Below, one piece after another: positions 12,342-22,287 of a DNA stretch of 64,000 nucleotides. A program made the position numbers and the translations under genes. Under the pieces are notes generated by a model, which saw only the letters and a program-made list of their open reading frames with translations, was not told the DNA's origin and did not search any database. Numbering within the stretch: position 1 is the first letter of the stretch; the number at the start of each line of letters is the position of its first letter. Source of the stretch: Gammaproteobacteria bacterium HGW-Gammaproteobacteria-2 (GTDB lineage Bacteria; Pseudomonadota; Gammaproteobacteria; Xanthomonadales; Xanthomonadaceae); assembly GCA_002840015.1 (NCBI GenBank), contig PGZE01000008.1:1-64000 (forward strand), read 5' to 3'.

Positions 12342-12832
12342 TGCGGGCTCGTTGGCTACCGGTCTGGGCCTACAGCTTAACCGCTTGCATTGTTTATGCC
12401 ACAGTGGCGGGTTCGGGATGTCCGGGATTGCATGTCCGGGATTGCATGGGATTACACGCGAGATTACACGAGGCCCGAGTCCGTAGGATGGGAAGAGCGT
12501 AGCGAAACCCATCAAAAGCTGAGAGATGAACGCTGTCCCACAACGCGCCAGGTCTTCTCTGTTTGACGGTGTAACTTACAAGCAAGGCTTTCACTGTCCT
12601 GCGGCCGGCGAGGCCCTCACACAACGGAAAAGGACCCAAAACGCCTTGCGCCGGGCGCACGCCGGTGCGGCTCCTGCTTCGCCTGTGCCCTGCGCTACTT
12701 GTCCGCTTTTTCGTTTCATCCCACTGCACCGATGCGACAACTGTCGCCCGCAGGGTGGGCTCTTACAGGTGAGCGCTACAGCTTGTCTGTGGAGCTCACC
12801 CTGTGAGCGAGCGATCGACCGAATCCCGAGCC
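12342..12832. other. 491-base intergenic region with short repeats, no gene seen
   Basis: Between the GGDEF-EAL start and the end of the serine hydrolase. It holds a 14-base tandem duplication (ATGTCCGGGATTGC twice, about 12418-12445) that decays into two GATTACACG units up to about 12472. A dispersed motif TAGGATGGGAAGAGCGTAGCG follows (about 12486; a related copy lies near 18136), and near 12750-12810 there are copies of the GTGGGCTC / CACCCTGTGAGCGAGCG short repeat also found near 4090, 22148 and 41538. The promoter of the GGDEF-EAL gene must lie at the left end. No open reading frame here has recognisable protein features. Confidence 0.7.
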
Positions 12833-13987
12833 CTACGGCAACGCCGCCAGCACCCGGGTAATCACGCCGGCCAGATCGGGCACCCAGCGCAGCACCACCA
12901 CCAGATCGTTGGTGCGATCAATGTAAATGTAGTGGCCGCCAAAGCCGGCGGCCCAGAATGCCGATTCGGGCGCGGCGGGTATGGCCTTGCGCCCGCTATT
13001 GAGCCACCACAGGTAGCCGTATTCGGGATTGGCGGTGCTGGCCGTGGTTGCCTGCTTGAACCAGTCCTCGGCAAGCAGTTGGCGCCCGCCCCAGCGGCCA
13101 TTGCGCAGCGCCAGCAAGCCGAAACGGGCGTGGTCGAGGGTGTTGATGAACAGGCCGCCACCAAAATGGCCGCCGCCGGAGACCGATTCGATCGGTTTGC
13201 CATCGATCAGCACCGTGGAGTTGCGATAGCCATGCCAGCGCCAGCTCGTTGATGCACCGATCGGGCCCATGATGCGTTGCTGCAATACCTCGGGTAGCGG
13301 CTGCTTGAACACCGCCAGCAAGGCATAGGCGAGCAGGTTCACTCGCACATCGTTGTACTTGAAGCGGGTGCCGGGCGTGCTGAGCGGTCGCTTCGGCCAG
13401 TCGGCGGGAGTGGTGCCTTCGGGGCGATCGGCCCAGTCCGGGGTATCAAACAGGCTGCCCTGCCAGTCCGAGGTCTGTTGCAACAAGTGCTGCCAGGTGA
13501 TCGCGGCGTTGTGCTCGCCGCTGAAATGGCCGTCGCTGAGGTAGCGCGATACCGGGTCGTGGACATCCGCGATGCGGCCATCGGTAAGCGCGATGCCGGC
13601 CAGCGTGGACAAATAGCTCTTGACCGCCGAGAAGGTCATGTCGGCACGCTCAAGATCACCCCATTGCGCGGCGATGGTGCCATGTCGGATCACCAGCCCG
13701 GCACTGCCAACGCGATCGCGGGTGGGTCCGAGCACCCGGTAATTGGGTTCGCGTGCGACGTAGGCATCGAGCAACACCTGATGCATGTCGCCAGGCGTTA
13801 CCACTGCCTTGTCTTGCGCGTAGGTCACAGCCGCAGAAAGTGCCTGCGGGTCGAAGCCCAGTTCGGCCGGCGCCTTGTGCGCCCAGTCGCCGGCCGGCGG
13901 TACATATTCGCTGGCCCGCGCCGGGGCCAGTGCAACCAGTGCCAGCAGCAATACTGTTTGCAGTCCATGCCGCAGTGTCAGGTTCAT
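12833..13987 (-). CDS. Secreted beta-lactamase-family serine hydrolase
   Basis: 384 residues with a Sec signal peptide (LLLALVALAPARA). The penicillin-binding-like fold shows the SxxK catalytic pair in FSAVKSYLS, a Tyr-x-Asn style second motif in KYNDVRVN, and a third-motif equivalent near the end (GFGGHYIYID). This is the beta-lactamase/transpeptidase-like (class C, EstB/6-aminohexanoate hydrolase) group, whose members act as esterases, amidases or D-peptidases; a true antibiotic lactamase is unlikely. It acts in the periplasm or outside. It starts 10 bases after the alpha/beta hydrolase on the same strand, so the two are probably one operon. The substrate cannot be told from the sequence. 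Confidence 0.88.
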   Translation of the reverse strand: MNLTLRHGLQTVLLLALVALAPARASEYVPPAGDWAHKAPAELGFDPQALSAAVTYAQDKAVVTPGDMHQVLLDAYVAREPNYRVLGPTRDRVGSAGLVIRHGTIAAQWGDLERADMTFSAVKSYLSTLAGIALTDGRIADVHDPVSRYLSDGHFSGEHNAAITWQHLLQQTSDWQGSLFDTPDWADRPEGTTPADWPKRPLSTPGTRFKYNDVRVNLLAYALLAVFKQPLPEVLQQRIMGPIGASTSWRWHGYRNSTVLIDGKPIESVSGGGHFGGGLFINTLDHARFGLLALRNGRWGGRQLLAEDWFKQATTASTANPEYGYLWWLNSGRKAIPAAPESAFWAAGFGGHYIYIDRTNDLVVVLRWVPDLAGVITRVLAALP

Positions 13988-13997
13988 CGGATATCCT

Positions 13998-14765
13998 TCA
14001 AGCAGTTCGGTCGAGGTAGCGCTGCGCCCACGCGGCGATCACATTGGCAACATACTCGGCGTCCTCCTTGCGTGACAACAGGTGGTCGGCGTTTTCCAGC
14101 GACACGAAGCTCTTGGGGTGTTTGGCAGCAGCAAAAATCTGCGCGGCGTTGTCAACGCCTACCGTGGTATCCACTGGCGAATGGAACACCAGCAGCGCCT
14201 TGCGCAGTTTGCCAATGCGCTCAAACTGCGGCTGGCTGCGAATATCTTCGATAAAGTCGCGGCTGATGCGGAACGGCCGCCCGGACAATTGCACCTCAAC
14301 CGTGCCTTGCGCCTCGATCTGCTCGATATGCGCATCAAACAAATGCGCGACGTGGCTGGGGTCGCTGGGTGCCGCGATGGTGATGACACCCTTCACCTCG
14401 GCGATACCGCTGGCGGCGGCCAGCACCGCTGCACCGCCAAGGCTATGCCCGATCAGCAAATCCGGTGCGCGCAAGGTGGAGCGCATGTGTGCCGCTGCGG
14501 CCAGCAGATCGGCCACGTTCGAGCTGAAATTGGTGTTGGCGAACTCGCCTTCGCTGGCGCCGATGCCGGTGAAGTCAAAGCGCAATACCGCAATGCCATG
14601 GCGGGTGAGACCTTGCGCAATACGTCTTGCGGCAAAGATGTTCTTGCCGCAGGTGAAGCAGTGGGCGAACAGCGCGCAGGCCCAGGGCTCGCCATCGGGC
14701 ATTTCCAGCAAGGCGGAAAGCTGTTCGCCCTGGGCGTTGGGGAAGTCGAAACGTTGTGACGGCAT
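13998..14765 (-). CDS. Cytoplasmic alpha/beta hydrolase
   Basis: 255 residues with the alpha/beta hydrolase triad: nucleophile Ser in GHSLGG, Asp in HSPVDTTV and His in NADHLL. Early motifs are AHCFTCGKN (oxyanion strand) and FDFTGIGASEG. This is the hydrolase module that in many bacteria is fused to a C-terminal OsmC peroxidase domain; here the protein ends without one. No signal peptide is present. It is first in a two-gene unit with the secreted serine hydrolase. The leader upstream (14766-15072) contains a dispersed repeat. Esterase or thioesterase activity is the safe guess; the substrate is unknown. Confidence 0.88.
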   Translation of the reverse strand: MPSQRFDFPNAQGEQLSALLEMPDGEPWACALFAHCFTCGKNIFAARRIAQGLTRHGIAVLRFDFTGIGASEGEFANTNFSSNVADLLAAAAHMRSTLRAPDLLIGHSLGGAAVLAAASGIAEVKGVITIAAPSDPSHVAHLFDAHIEQIEAQGTVEVQLSGRPFRISRDFIEDIRSQPQFERIGKLRKALLVFHSPVDTTVGVDNAAQIFAAAKHPKSFVSLENADHLLSRKEDAEYVANVIAAWAQRYLDRTA

Positions 14766-14836
14766 TGCCCACTCCTTTGATCGGCACGGTGACCACTATA
14801 CGACCGCAGGCAGGTGCGGCAGTTGCATGCAGGGAT

Positions 14837-15000
14837 CGGGACTCGGAAAGGCCAGAGCAACACCGCAGAAGCAAGAGCGGATGTCCGCAAAGGACGCGAA
14901 AGGCGCAAAGAAAACACAGCAAGACATGGGCTTTCCTTTGCGAACTTTGCGTGCTTTGCGGACCATTTGCATTCCCCGAGTCCCGAGTCCCGTGGTCCCG
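14837..15000. repeat. Dispersed intergenic repeat, copy A
   Basis: About 164 bases in the 307-base gap between the divergent alpha/beta hydrolase and hemB. It starts CGGGACTCGGAAAGGCCAGA, continues with a period-9 purine-rich core (CCGCAAAGGACGCGAAAGG, then CGCAAAG), then CTTTGCGAACTTTGCGTGC, and ends with inverted 7-mers (CCGAGTCCCGAGTCCCG). The near-identical sequence recurs inverted at 28541-28665, and partial or altered copies lie at 45464-45610, 49200-49460 and 49811-49912. Ends are inverted relative to each other, as in a miniature non-autonomous element. The remainder of the gap has nothing notable except a good hemB ribosome-binding site. Confidence 0.82.
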
Positions 15001-15009
15001 ACATCTTGA

Positions 15010-16065
<1,056 letters not shown>

Positions 16066-16085
16066 ACCCGATTGCGGAGAATCCG

Positions 16086-16955
16086 ATGTCCGAGAACGCC
16101 ACCAGCGATACAAAACTCCGCCAATTTGCCGTGTTCGGTCATCCGGTGGCGCATTCGTTGTCGCCGCGGATTCATCAGACATTTGCCAGGCAGCAGGGAT
16201 TGCTGATCGAGTACCGAGCGATTGATGTGGCGCCTGCGGCACTGCCTGCTGCGCTGGATGCGTTTGCAACTGCCGGCGGCATGGGCGCGAACATTACCCT
16301 GCCGCACAAGGAGGCTGCGTTTGCCCTGTGCGCCGCGCGCAGTGATCGCGCCGCGCGTTCGGGTTCGGTCAATACACTTACCCGCGTCAACGGCCGCTGG
16401 CATGGCGATAACACTGACGGTGCGGGGCTGGTGCGTGATCTTACCGAGCGCCAGCGCTTCGACCTGCGCGGGCGGCGCACGTTGTTACTCGGTGCCGGCG
16501 GCGCTGCACGCGGTGTCGCGCCAGCGCTGCTCGATGCCGGCATTGACGAACTGGTGATAGTCAACCGCAGTCCCGAGCGCGCAGATGCGTTGGCCGACGT
16601 ACTGGGCGACCCGCAGCACGCGCATTCGCGCTATTGGAAAGACCTCGGCACCATCGGTGAGTTCGATCTGCTGATCAATGCCACCTCCGCCGGTCGTGCC
16701 GGTGGCCGGCTGGATCTGTCGTTTGCCCTGATTGCGCCGCGTGCGTTGGCAGTGGATTTGAATTACGGCGAAATCGCGGTGCCGTTCCTGGCCTGGGCTG
16801 AAAGTGGCGGCTGCAAAAAACGCAGCGACGGCTTGGGCATGCTGGTCGAGCAGGCGGCCGAGAGCTTCGCGATCTGGACTGGCAAGCGGCCTTCGACCGA
16901 AGCCATTTTCGATGAGTTGTCGCAACAGGCCCAGACGCTGCATACCGCCGATTGA
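16086..16955 (+). CDS. aroE: Shikimate dehydrogenase
   Basis: 289 residues. Reduces 3-dehydroshikimate to shikimate with NADPH in the aromatic amino acid pathway. Visible motifs are the substrate-binding SLSP (24-27), NITLPHK with catalytic Lys75, DNTDG, the dinucleotide loop GAGGAARGV and NATSAG. The ATG at 16086 is chosen because GCGGAG precedes it and the family starts just before the [11 protein letters not shown] strand; the longer reading overlaps hemB. The last codons (LHTAD) lie inside a 22-base sequence that is repeated at 18093-18114, beyond the following orphan gene. Confidence 0.96.
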   Translation: MSENATSDTKLRQFAVFGHPVAHSLSPRIHQTFARQQGLLIEYRAIDVAPAALPAALDAFATAGGMGANITLPHKEAAFALCAARSDRAARSGSVNTLTRVNGRWHGDNTDGAGLVRDLTERQRFDLRGRRTLLLGAGGAARGVAPALLDAGIDELVIVNRSPERADALADVLGDPQHAHSRYWKDLGTIGEFDLLINATSAGRAGGRLDLSFALIAPRALAVDLNYGEIAVPFLAWAESGGCKKRSDGLGMLVEQAAESFAIWTGKRPSTEAIFDELSQQAQTLHTAD

Positions 16956-16957
16956 CA
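16936..16957. repeat. Direct repeat, left copy (3' end of aroE)
   Basis: CGCTGCATACCGCCGATTGA plus CA covers the last codons and stop of aroE. An identical 22-mer lies at 18093-18114. Similarity extends a few bases outward on the left (CCCAGA, with one indel) and loosely to the right. The pair brackets about 1.1 kb containing the orphan secreted protein gene, like an attachment-site or target duplication. Confidence 0.8.
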
Positions 16958-17142
16958 AGGTGACTGGCGCATGCGCAGTACATTTATCGAACGTGCGGAA
17001 TTCAGTTTTAGTTCAGCTCCATTCAAAAACACTAGCGGCCAGCGTTGCCACGCCAGTGCTCGAAGCATGCTCGCGTTACGCGCACACGCAACGTTGAATA
17101 CGCAATTGTCGGCGGGCAAATCACCCACTAAGGAGGGACATC

Positions 17143-17988
17143 GTGAAGACCTTTCTGGCCGCTGTGTTCATGCTCATCGCAAGCGCTGCGGCAAACTCAG
17201 CGCAGGCGTCGGCGGTGGCGGTGCCGTGCAATGCCTGTACCAGTGTCGAGGCGAGCCAAGTCGCACGTAGCAAGGGGCAGGGCATACATTATGTGTATGA
17301 CTTCTTCAATGAAACGTTGCGGAAGTATGAAGTCTATATCGAACGTGATTTGATCCCAGGTCAATATACAACGTTGGTTGACGAGCTTCCCGTCGAGGCG
17401 GGGAACGCGAATTATTTCGCGATGTTGCTCGCGGCCAAGCGAGACTTTGGAAATATTTCAAGCATCGTTGTCCCCATCACCGTCGTTCCTGGCGATACCA
17501 GTCCGGGTGGGGTGGATTTGGGCACCCTCAATGCCGGCGATATCTTGCGTTCGAGTCAAAATCGCAACGCTTTGTTCGACTTCATTCTCGCGCAGCAGAA
17601 TGTGATTTTTTCGCGGGCCGGGCTACCGTCCAATACCTCCGAGAATCTTGTCGGGTTGCTAAAATCTTTGGACAAAGTGTTCACCCAAGGTGAATTGCTC
17701 AATGTCACGCTAAAGCTCACTTTTTCCGATGGCAGCAGAATTACATTAACATTGGGCGATGGTGGCACCGTAACGATCATACCGAGAACAGCTATCGACA
17801 AGGACGGAAATTCCATTCCAGATGCCAATGTTGTCGATTTTGCCGGTGAGTTCACGTTCTCTTCCGGTAGTTCAAGGGATGACTTCGTTTCAGTCGCCAG
17901 ATTGTGGGGTATCTCTTTCAGCACCGGTAACAGTCTGAAATTCTCATGCGCTTGGGATGGGGTTACGCTCAGCTGCAAACCTATCTGA
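17143..17988 (+). CDS. Orphan secreted protein of unknown function
   Basis: 281 residues, not recognised. A clear Sec signal peptide (MKTFLAAVFMLIASAAANSAQASA) is followed by a CxxC pair (VPCNACTS), and a C-terminal pair of cysteines (CAWDGVTLSC). The middle alternates short beta-prone stretches with a hydrophilic helix (residues roughly 135-180). The C-terminal third is Thr/Gly/Asp-rich (LTLGDGGTVTI), giving the look of a small exported beta-sandwich. It starts with GTG preceded by the strong ribosome-binding site AGGAGGGACATC. Base composition is noticeably more AT-rich than its neighbours, and it is flanked by direct copies of the aroE 3' end, both suggesting acquisition by transfer. The 187 bases before it contain no other gene. 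Confidence 0.75.
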   Translation: MKTFLAAVFMLIASAAANSAQASAVAVPCNACTSVEASQVARSKGQGIHYVYDFFNETLRKYEVYIERDLIPGQYTTLVDELPVEAGNANYFAMLLAAKRDFGNISSIVVPITVVPGDTSPGGVDLGTLNAGDILRSSQNRNALFDFILAQQNVIFSRAGLPSNTSENLVGLLKSLDKVFTQGELLNVTLKLTFSDGSRITLTLGDGGTVTIIPRTAIDKDGNSIPDANVVDFAGEFTFSSGSSRDDFVSVARLWGISFSTGNSLKFSCAWDGVTLSCKPI

Positions 17989-18092
17989 CGATAAAAATGG
18001 GTTCAATCATTACGTGGTAGAACAAGGTTCCGGCTCTGCCGTTTCACATGATCCGATGCGTTGTGTGCCACAGCGCATCGGGTTTCCCAGAG

Positions 18093-18114
18093 CGCTGCAT
18101 ACCGCCGATTGACA
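18093..18114. repeat. Direct repeat, right copy
   Basis: Exact second copy of the 22 bases at the aroE 3' end, here outside any gene, between the orphan secreted protein and the tail of tyrS. It is followed at about 18136 by the dispersed motif TAGGATGGGTAGAGCGCAGCG, a short intergenic repeat related to the one near 12486. Confidence 0.8.
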
Positions 18115-18190
18115 CGGCATTCGGCGCGCAATACGTAGGATGGGTAGAGCGCAGCGAAATCGTGCGCCCTGCCATCCATCCGTGCCCATC

Positions 18191-19405
18191 TCAGGTGCGC
18201 AAACGCACCCGCGCGAAATTGCGTTTGCCGATCTGCAGCAGGCCCTCGAAGCCGGCGTTGAACACACGCTGCGGGTCTTCGATCAACTCGCCATCCACGC
18301 GCACCGCGCGTTCGCGCAGTTTGCGGGTTGCTTCGGAGTTGCTGCTGGCGAGCCCGGCCAGGCTCAGCAATGCGCCAACGCGCAAGCCTTCGGCCGGCAC
18401 CGTGAGTTCATGTAGCGGCAACAAATCGAGCTGGCCTTCGGCGGCGCCTTGCACCACTGCCTGCCAGCCGGCGATGGCTTGTTCGGCCTCGGTCGCATCA
18501 TGGAAGCGGGTGGCCAACTCGCGCGCCAGACGCAACTTGATATCGCGCGGATGCACCGTGCCGGATGCGACATCGGCGCGTAGTTGCGCCAACTCGGCCA
18601 GCGAAATATCGAAGCTCAGCAGTTCGATCCAGCGCCACATCAGGCTGTCGTCGATCTTCATGGTCTTGCTGACCATGTCGATGGCCGGCTCGTTGATGCC
18701 AATGTAATTGTCCAGTGACTTGGACATCTTGTTGACGCCATCAAGCCCTTCCAGCAACGGCATGGTCAGCACGATCTGCGGCGCTTGCCCGTAGTGTGCT
18801 TGCAGGGTGCGACCCATCAGCAAATTGAAGGTCTGGTCGGTGCCGCCGAGCTCGACATCGGCCTTGAGCGCGACCGAATCGTAGCCCTGCACCAGCGGAT
18901 AGAGAAACTCGTGGATGGCGATCGGCTGCTGGCCGGTGAAGCGCTTGGAAAAGTCATCGCGTTCAAGCATGCGCGCTACGGTATGTTGCGCTGCAAGCCG
19001 GATCATGTCGGCGGCGCTCATGCGATCAAACCATTCCGAATTGAAGCGCAGTTCGGTGCGTTCGCGGTCGAGCACCTTGAATACTTGTTCGGCGTAGGTT
19101 TCGGCGTTGCGTGCCACATCTTCGCGGGTGAGCGGCTTGCGCGTTGCGTTCTTTCCCGAAGGATCGCCAATCATGCCGGTGAAATCGCCGATCAGAAAAA
19201 TCACCTGATGGCCGAGATCCTGGAACTGGCGCATTTTGTTGAGCAGCACGGTGTGGCCCAGATGCAGGTCAGGTGCGGTTGGGTCGAAACCGGCCTTGAC
19301 TCGCAGCGGCCGCCCGGAGGCCAGGCGTTCGCGCAATTCTTCGGGCTTGAGTATCGATTCGGCGCCGCGCGCAATCAGCGACATGGCGTCAGTGGTATTG
19401 CTCAT
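18191..19405 (-). CDS. tyrS: Tyrosyl-tRNA synthetase
   Basis: 404 residues. Charges tRNA-Tyr with tyrosine. Class I signatures are present: the HIGH equivalent PDLHLGH (45-51) and KMSKS (226-230). The tyrosine-binding segment is [21 protein letters not shown]-terminal S4 RNA-binding domain (about 335-404) follows. The length and the [12 protein letters not shown] wording place it with the TyrZ-like, longer-linker subgroup common in proteobacteria. Transcribed alone on the minus strand and divergent from the M23 peptidase gene; the 157-base divergent gap carries AT-rich stretches around 19510-19545 suitable for promoters. Confidence 0.97.
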   Translation of the reverse strand: MSNTTDAMSLIARGAESILKPEELRERLASGRPLRVKAGFDPTAPDLHLGHTVLLNKMRQFQDLGHQVIFLIGDFTGMIGDPSGKNATRKPLTREDVARNAETYAEQVFKVLDRERTELRFNSEWFDRMSAADMIRLAAQHTVARMLERDDFSKRFTGQQPIAIHEFLYPLVQGYDSVALKADVELGGTDQTFNLLMGRTLQAHYGQAPQIVLTMPLLEGLDGVNKMSKSLDNYIGINEPAIDMVSKTMKIDDSLMWRWIELLSFDISLAELAQLRADVASGTVHPRDIKLRLARELATRFHDATEAEQAIAGWQAVVQGAAEGQLDLLPLHELTVPAEGLRVGALLSLAGLASSNSEATRKLRERAVRVDGELIEDPQRVFNAGFEGLLQIGKRNFARVRLRT

Positions 19406-19562
19406 GGTGGTCTCACAAAACAGGAATGTGCTGCGTCGAGGCGTAGCGAGGTTCAGCGTTGCGTTGCGTGCGATGGCAGTCCGAAGCCGGCCAAGGTGAC
19501 AATCACAGACGTTAAGTACACGTTAATGGCAAACGCATAAAAAAGCCAGTGCTGGCAAGGGT

Positions 19563-21005
19563 TTGACGAGCGCTGGCGAGCTAGGTAATGTGGCAGAAGA
19601 TCGGCTCTCGGGTGCGCGTGTGAAAAATCGTTGGGGAAGCCTGTTCGCAGCATCGCCGCGCGTGCAGGCGGTGCGCCGAACACAAGCCGCGCATGCTGCG
19701 CCGCAGAGTGCATCACTGGCTGCACTGTGGCAGCGATTTGCGCACGAACACTGGCTGGTCGCGGCCTTGTTGCTGTCGATCACGCTGATGGTGATGGCGA
19801 TTGTGCCGGGTCTTTCAAGGGTGGTGCAGGCTGCAACGACATCGCGTGTCGAGCTTTCTGTGGAGCTGCCACAGCGTGAGCAGGACGCGGCGGCCCCGAC
19901 GCTGCAACGAGGATCGTGGAAAACGGTAAAAGTGGCTGCCGGCCAGACGCTCGGCCAGATCTGCAGCAACCTTGGCATTGCCATGGCTGACATGTACAAG
20001 GTGCTTGACTACCCCGGTGCGCGCAAACCACTTACTCATTTGCAGGTCGGTGCAGAGTTGGCATTTGATATTGGCGAGGCTGGTGCGTTGCGCGCGATCC
20101 GTTTTGATCGTGATGATAGCCAGCGGGTGCAGCTGAGGCTCAATGGCGAACAGGTGCTGGAAACCGTTACCGCACGTGAATTGCAGTCGCGGGTGCAAGT
20201 CGCTTCGGCCGAGATCAACAGTTCGTTGTTCGCTGCCGGTGCCGCCGCTGGCTTGCGTGATGCCACCTTGTTGGAATTGGCCAATGTGTTTGGCTACGAC
20301 ATCGACTTTTCTCAGGACATCCGTGCCGGTGATCGCTTCACCGTGGTCTATGAGGAAATCTGGCGCGATGGCGAGTTTGTTCGCAGTGGCGATATCGTTG
20401 CCGCGACCTTCGTCAATCAGGGGCGCGAGTTTGCGGCCTACCGCTACACCACCAGTGACGGCAAGCTGGGTTATTACGATGAAGAAGGTCGGCCGGTAAA
20501 GAAAAGTTTTCTGCGCATGCCGATCGAGTTCGCGCGCATCAGTTCGCGGTTTACCAGCGCACGCAAGCACCCGATCCTCGGTAAGGTGCGAGCGCATCAG
20601 GGCGTCGATTATGCTGCACGCACCGGTACGCCGATTCGTGCCGCCGGTGATGGTCGGGTAGCGTTCGCTGGCTGGAAAGGGGGTTACGGCCGCGCCGTGA
20701 TTCTCGATCATGGCCGAGGCTACACCACGCTGTACGGCCATATGTCGAATTTCGGAAAATACCGCACTGGTCAGCGCGTCGTGCAAGGCTCGGTCATCGG
20801 TTACGTCGGCGCCAGTGGTCTGGCTACCGGGCCGCATCTGCATTACGAATTCCGGGTCGCCGGTGTGCATCGCGATCCGTTGAAGGTAACGCTGCCCAAA
20901 CCCGAGCCGCTGCCGCGCAACGAAATGGCTCGGTTCACCGCGCAGATTACGCCGATGCGCACGCAATTGGCCCTGTTGCAGGCGCGGCGCTTCGCGGCGC
21001 GTTGA
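19563..21005 (+). CDS. M23-family murein endopeptidase (MepM-like)
   Basis: 480 residues or fewer. A cytoplasmic tail of about 60 residues and one membrane anchor ([17 protein letters not shown]) precede a LysM-like/OapA-type region (about 115-180), a second domain, and the C-terminal LytM Zn peptidase. The peptidase shows HxxxD in [14 protein letters not shown] and HLH at 425-427 in GPHLHYEFR. Such enzymes cut D-Ala-mDAP cross-links in the periplasm to allow sacculus growth. No ATG is available: the TTG at 19563 gives the longest reading, while the GTG at 19620 (VKNRWGS) is an equally good start. Its stop overlaps the anmK start, linking wall cleavage with recovery of wall sugars. Confidence 0.9.
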   Translation: MTSAGELGNVAEDRLSGARVKNRWGSLFAASPRVQAVRRTQAAHAAPQSASLAALWQRFAHEHWLVAALLLSITLMVMAIVPGLSRVVQAATTSRVELSVELPQREQDAAAPTLQRGSWKTVKVAAGQTLGQICSNLGIAMADMYKVLDYPGARKPLTHLQVGAELAFDIGEAGALRAIRFDRDDSQRVQLRLNGEQVLETVTARELQSRVQVASAEINSSLFAAGAAAGLRDATLLELANVFGYDIDFSQDIRAGDRFTVVYEEIWRDGEFVRSGDIVAATFVNQGREFAAYRYTTSDGKLGYYDEEGRPVKKSFLRMPIEFARISSRFTSARKHPILGKVRAHQGVDYAARTGTPIRAAGDGRVAFAGWKGGYGRAVILDHGRGYTTLYGHMSNFGKYRTGQRVVQGSVIGYVGASGLATGPHLHYEFRVAGVHRDPLKVTLPKPEPLPRNEMARFTAQITPMRTQLALLQARRFAAR

Positions 21006-22117
21006 AGGTGGATGATCCGCACTGTTATCTCGGACTGATTTCCGGTACCAGCGCCGATGGCATCGATGCCGCGCTGGTGTCGTTTGCGCCGTCCTTGCAG
21101 ATCCATTCCGCACACACGTTTGCCTACTCCTCCGCGCTGCGTGATCAGGTGCTGCAACTATCGCAAGCCAATGTGCGGGTCACACCCGACGACCTGGCTC
21201 GACTCGACACGGCAATTGGCCGTGCATTTGCCGACGCCGCCGAGCAGTTGATCGAGAGCTGCGCGATTGAACGCGATCGGATTCTGGCAATTGGTTCGCA
21301 TGGCCAGACCCTGCGCCACAATCCCGGCGATGCATTGGCCTACAGCATGCAACTGGGCGACCCCAACCAGATTGCCGAGCGTTGCGCGATTACCACTGTT
21401 GCCGATTTTCGCCGTCGCGATGTCGCGGCCGGCGGTCATGGCGCGCCGCTGATGCCGGCGTTCCATGCTGCCGTGCTGCATAGCGCCGACGAAGACCGTG
21501 CAGTGCTCAACCTCGGCGGTATCGCCAATCTCACCTTGCTGCCGCGCTCGGGGCCGGTACGCGGGTTCGACACCGGCCCGGCCAATGGCTTGATGGATGC
21601 CTGGTGCGCTCTGCATCGCGGCCTGCCGTTCGATGCCGATGGGGTGTTCGCGGATTCCGGCAACATTGACAGTGGCCTGCTTGCCGCGTTGATTGCCGAG
21701 CCGTGGTTTGCCTTGCCGCCGCCCAAGAGCACTGGCCGAGACCAGTTTCATCTGGATTGGCTGCATGCCGCGATTGGCGTACGAAAGATCGCCGTCGCTG
21801 ATGTGCAGGCTACCTTGTGCGAACTCAGTGCGCTGAGCATTGCCGACGCGCTGCGTGACAATGCGCCCGATACCCGTCGTATGCTGATCTGCGGTGGTGG
21901 CGTGCATAACCCGGTGTTGCTGCGACGCTTGCAGGCACACCTGCCCGATGTTGCCCTGGCCAGCACCGCGTCGCTGGGGCTGGACCCGGATTTTGTCGAA
22001 GCCGCCGGTTTCGCCTGGCTGGCGCGCGAGACGCTGGCCGGTCGCGCCGGCAATCGCTGCGAAGTGACCGGCGCGCGCGGGCCGCGTGTGCTTGGTGCGA
22101 TTTACGCCGCGGGTTGA
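21002..22117 (+). CDS. anmK: Anhydro-N-acetylmuramic acid kinase
   Basis: 371 residues. Phosphorylates and opens 1,6-anhydro-MurNAc to MurNAc-6-phosphate in peptidoglycan recycling. Signature motifs are [15 protein letters not shown] at the N-terminus, [20 protein letters not shown] and a C-terminal GGGVHNP. The start is TTG at 21002, overlapping the M23 stop (TTGA), or GTG at 21008; there is no ATG in frame, so translation is probably coupled to the upstream gene. tyrS / M23 / anmK is a familiar arrangement in xanthomonads. Cytoplasmic. Confidence 0.95.
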   Translation: MKVDDPHCYLGLISGTSADGIDAALVSFAPSLQIHSAHTFAYSSALRDQVLQLSQANVRVTPDDLARLDTAIGRAFADAAEQLIESCAIERDRILAIGSHGQTLRHNPGDALAYSMQLGDPNQIAERCAITTVADFRRRDVAAGGHGAPLMPAFHAAVLHSADEDRAVLNLGGIANLTLLPRSGPVRGFDTGPANGLMDAWCALHRGLPFDADGVFADSGNIDSGLLAALIAEPWFALPPPKSTGRDQFHLDWLHAAIGVRKIAVADVQATLCELSALSIADALRDNAPDTRRMLICGGGVHNPVLLRRLQAHLPDVALASTASLGLDPDFVEAAGFAWLARETLAGRAGNRCEVTGARGPRVLGAIYAAG

Positions 22118-22248
22118 AGCAAGGGTTGTGGCGCATTCGCCGCTTGTCGCCCACCCTGTGGGCGACTGCCGCGCAAAAAAGAGTGCTTGCGACACGGGTG
22201 CAAGCGTCCGGCGTTACCGCGCGGCTCCACCGCTGCGCGGCTTGAGCT

Positions 22249-22280
22249 TCCGAGTCCCGAGTCCCGAGTCCCCAGTCCCG
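22249..22280. repeat. AGTCCCG 7-mer array (end of the dispersed repeat)
   Basis: Period-7 units CCGAGTCCCGAGTCCCGAGT and CCCCAGTCCC just after the rlmM stop. The same units form the ends of the dispersed element at 14837 and 45464. The 170-base gap between the convergent anmK and rlmM also has a CCACCCTGTGGGCGA short repeat near 22148; no gene is seen. Confidence 0.7.
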
Positions 22281-22287
22281 GCTTCAT

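Noticed and set aside
12833-13987. Antibiotic resistance class C beta-lactamase
   Set aside because: The SxxK and Tyr motifs are there, but the third motif is GGH rather than KTG, and the sequence style is that of esterase/peptidase relatives.
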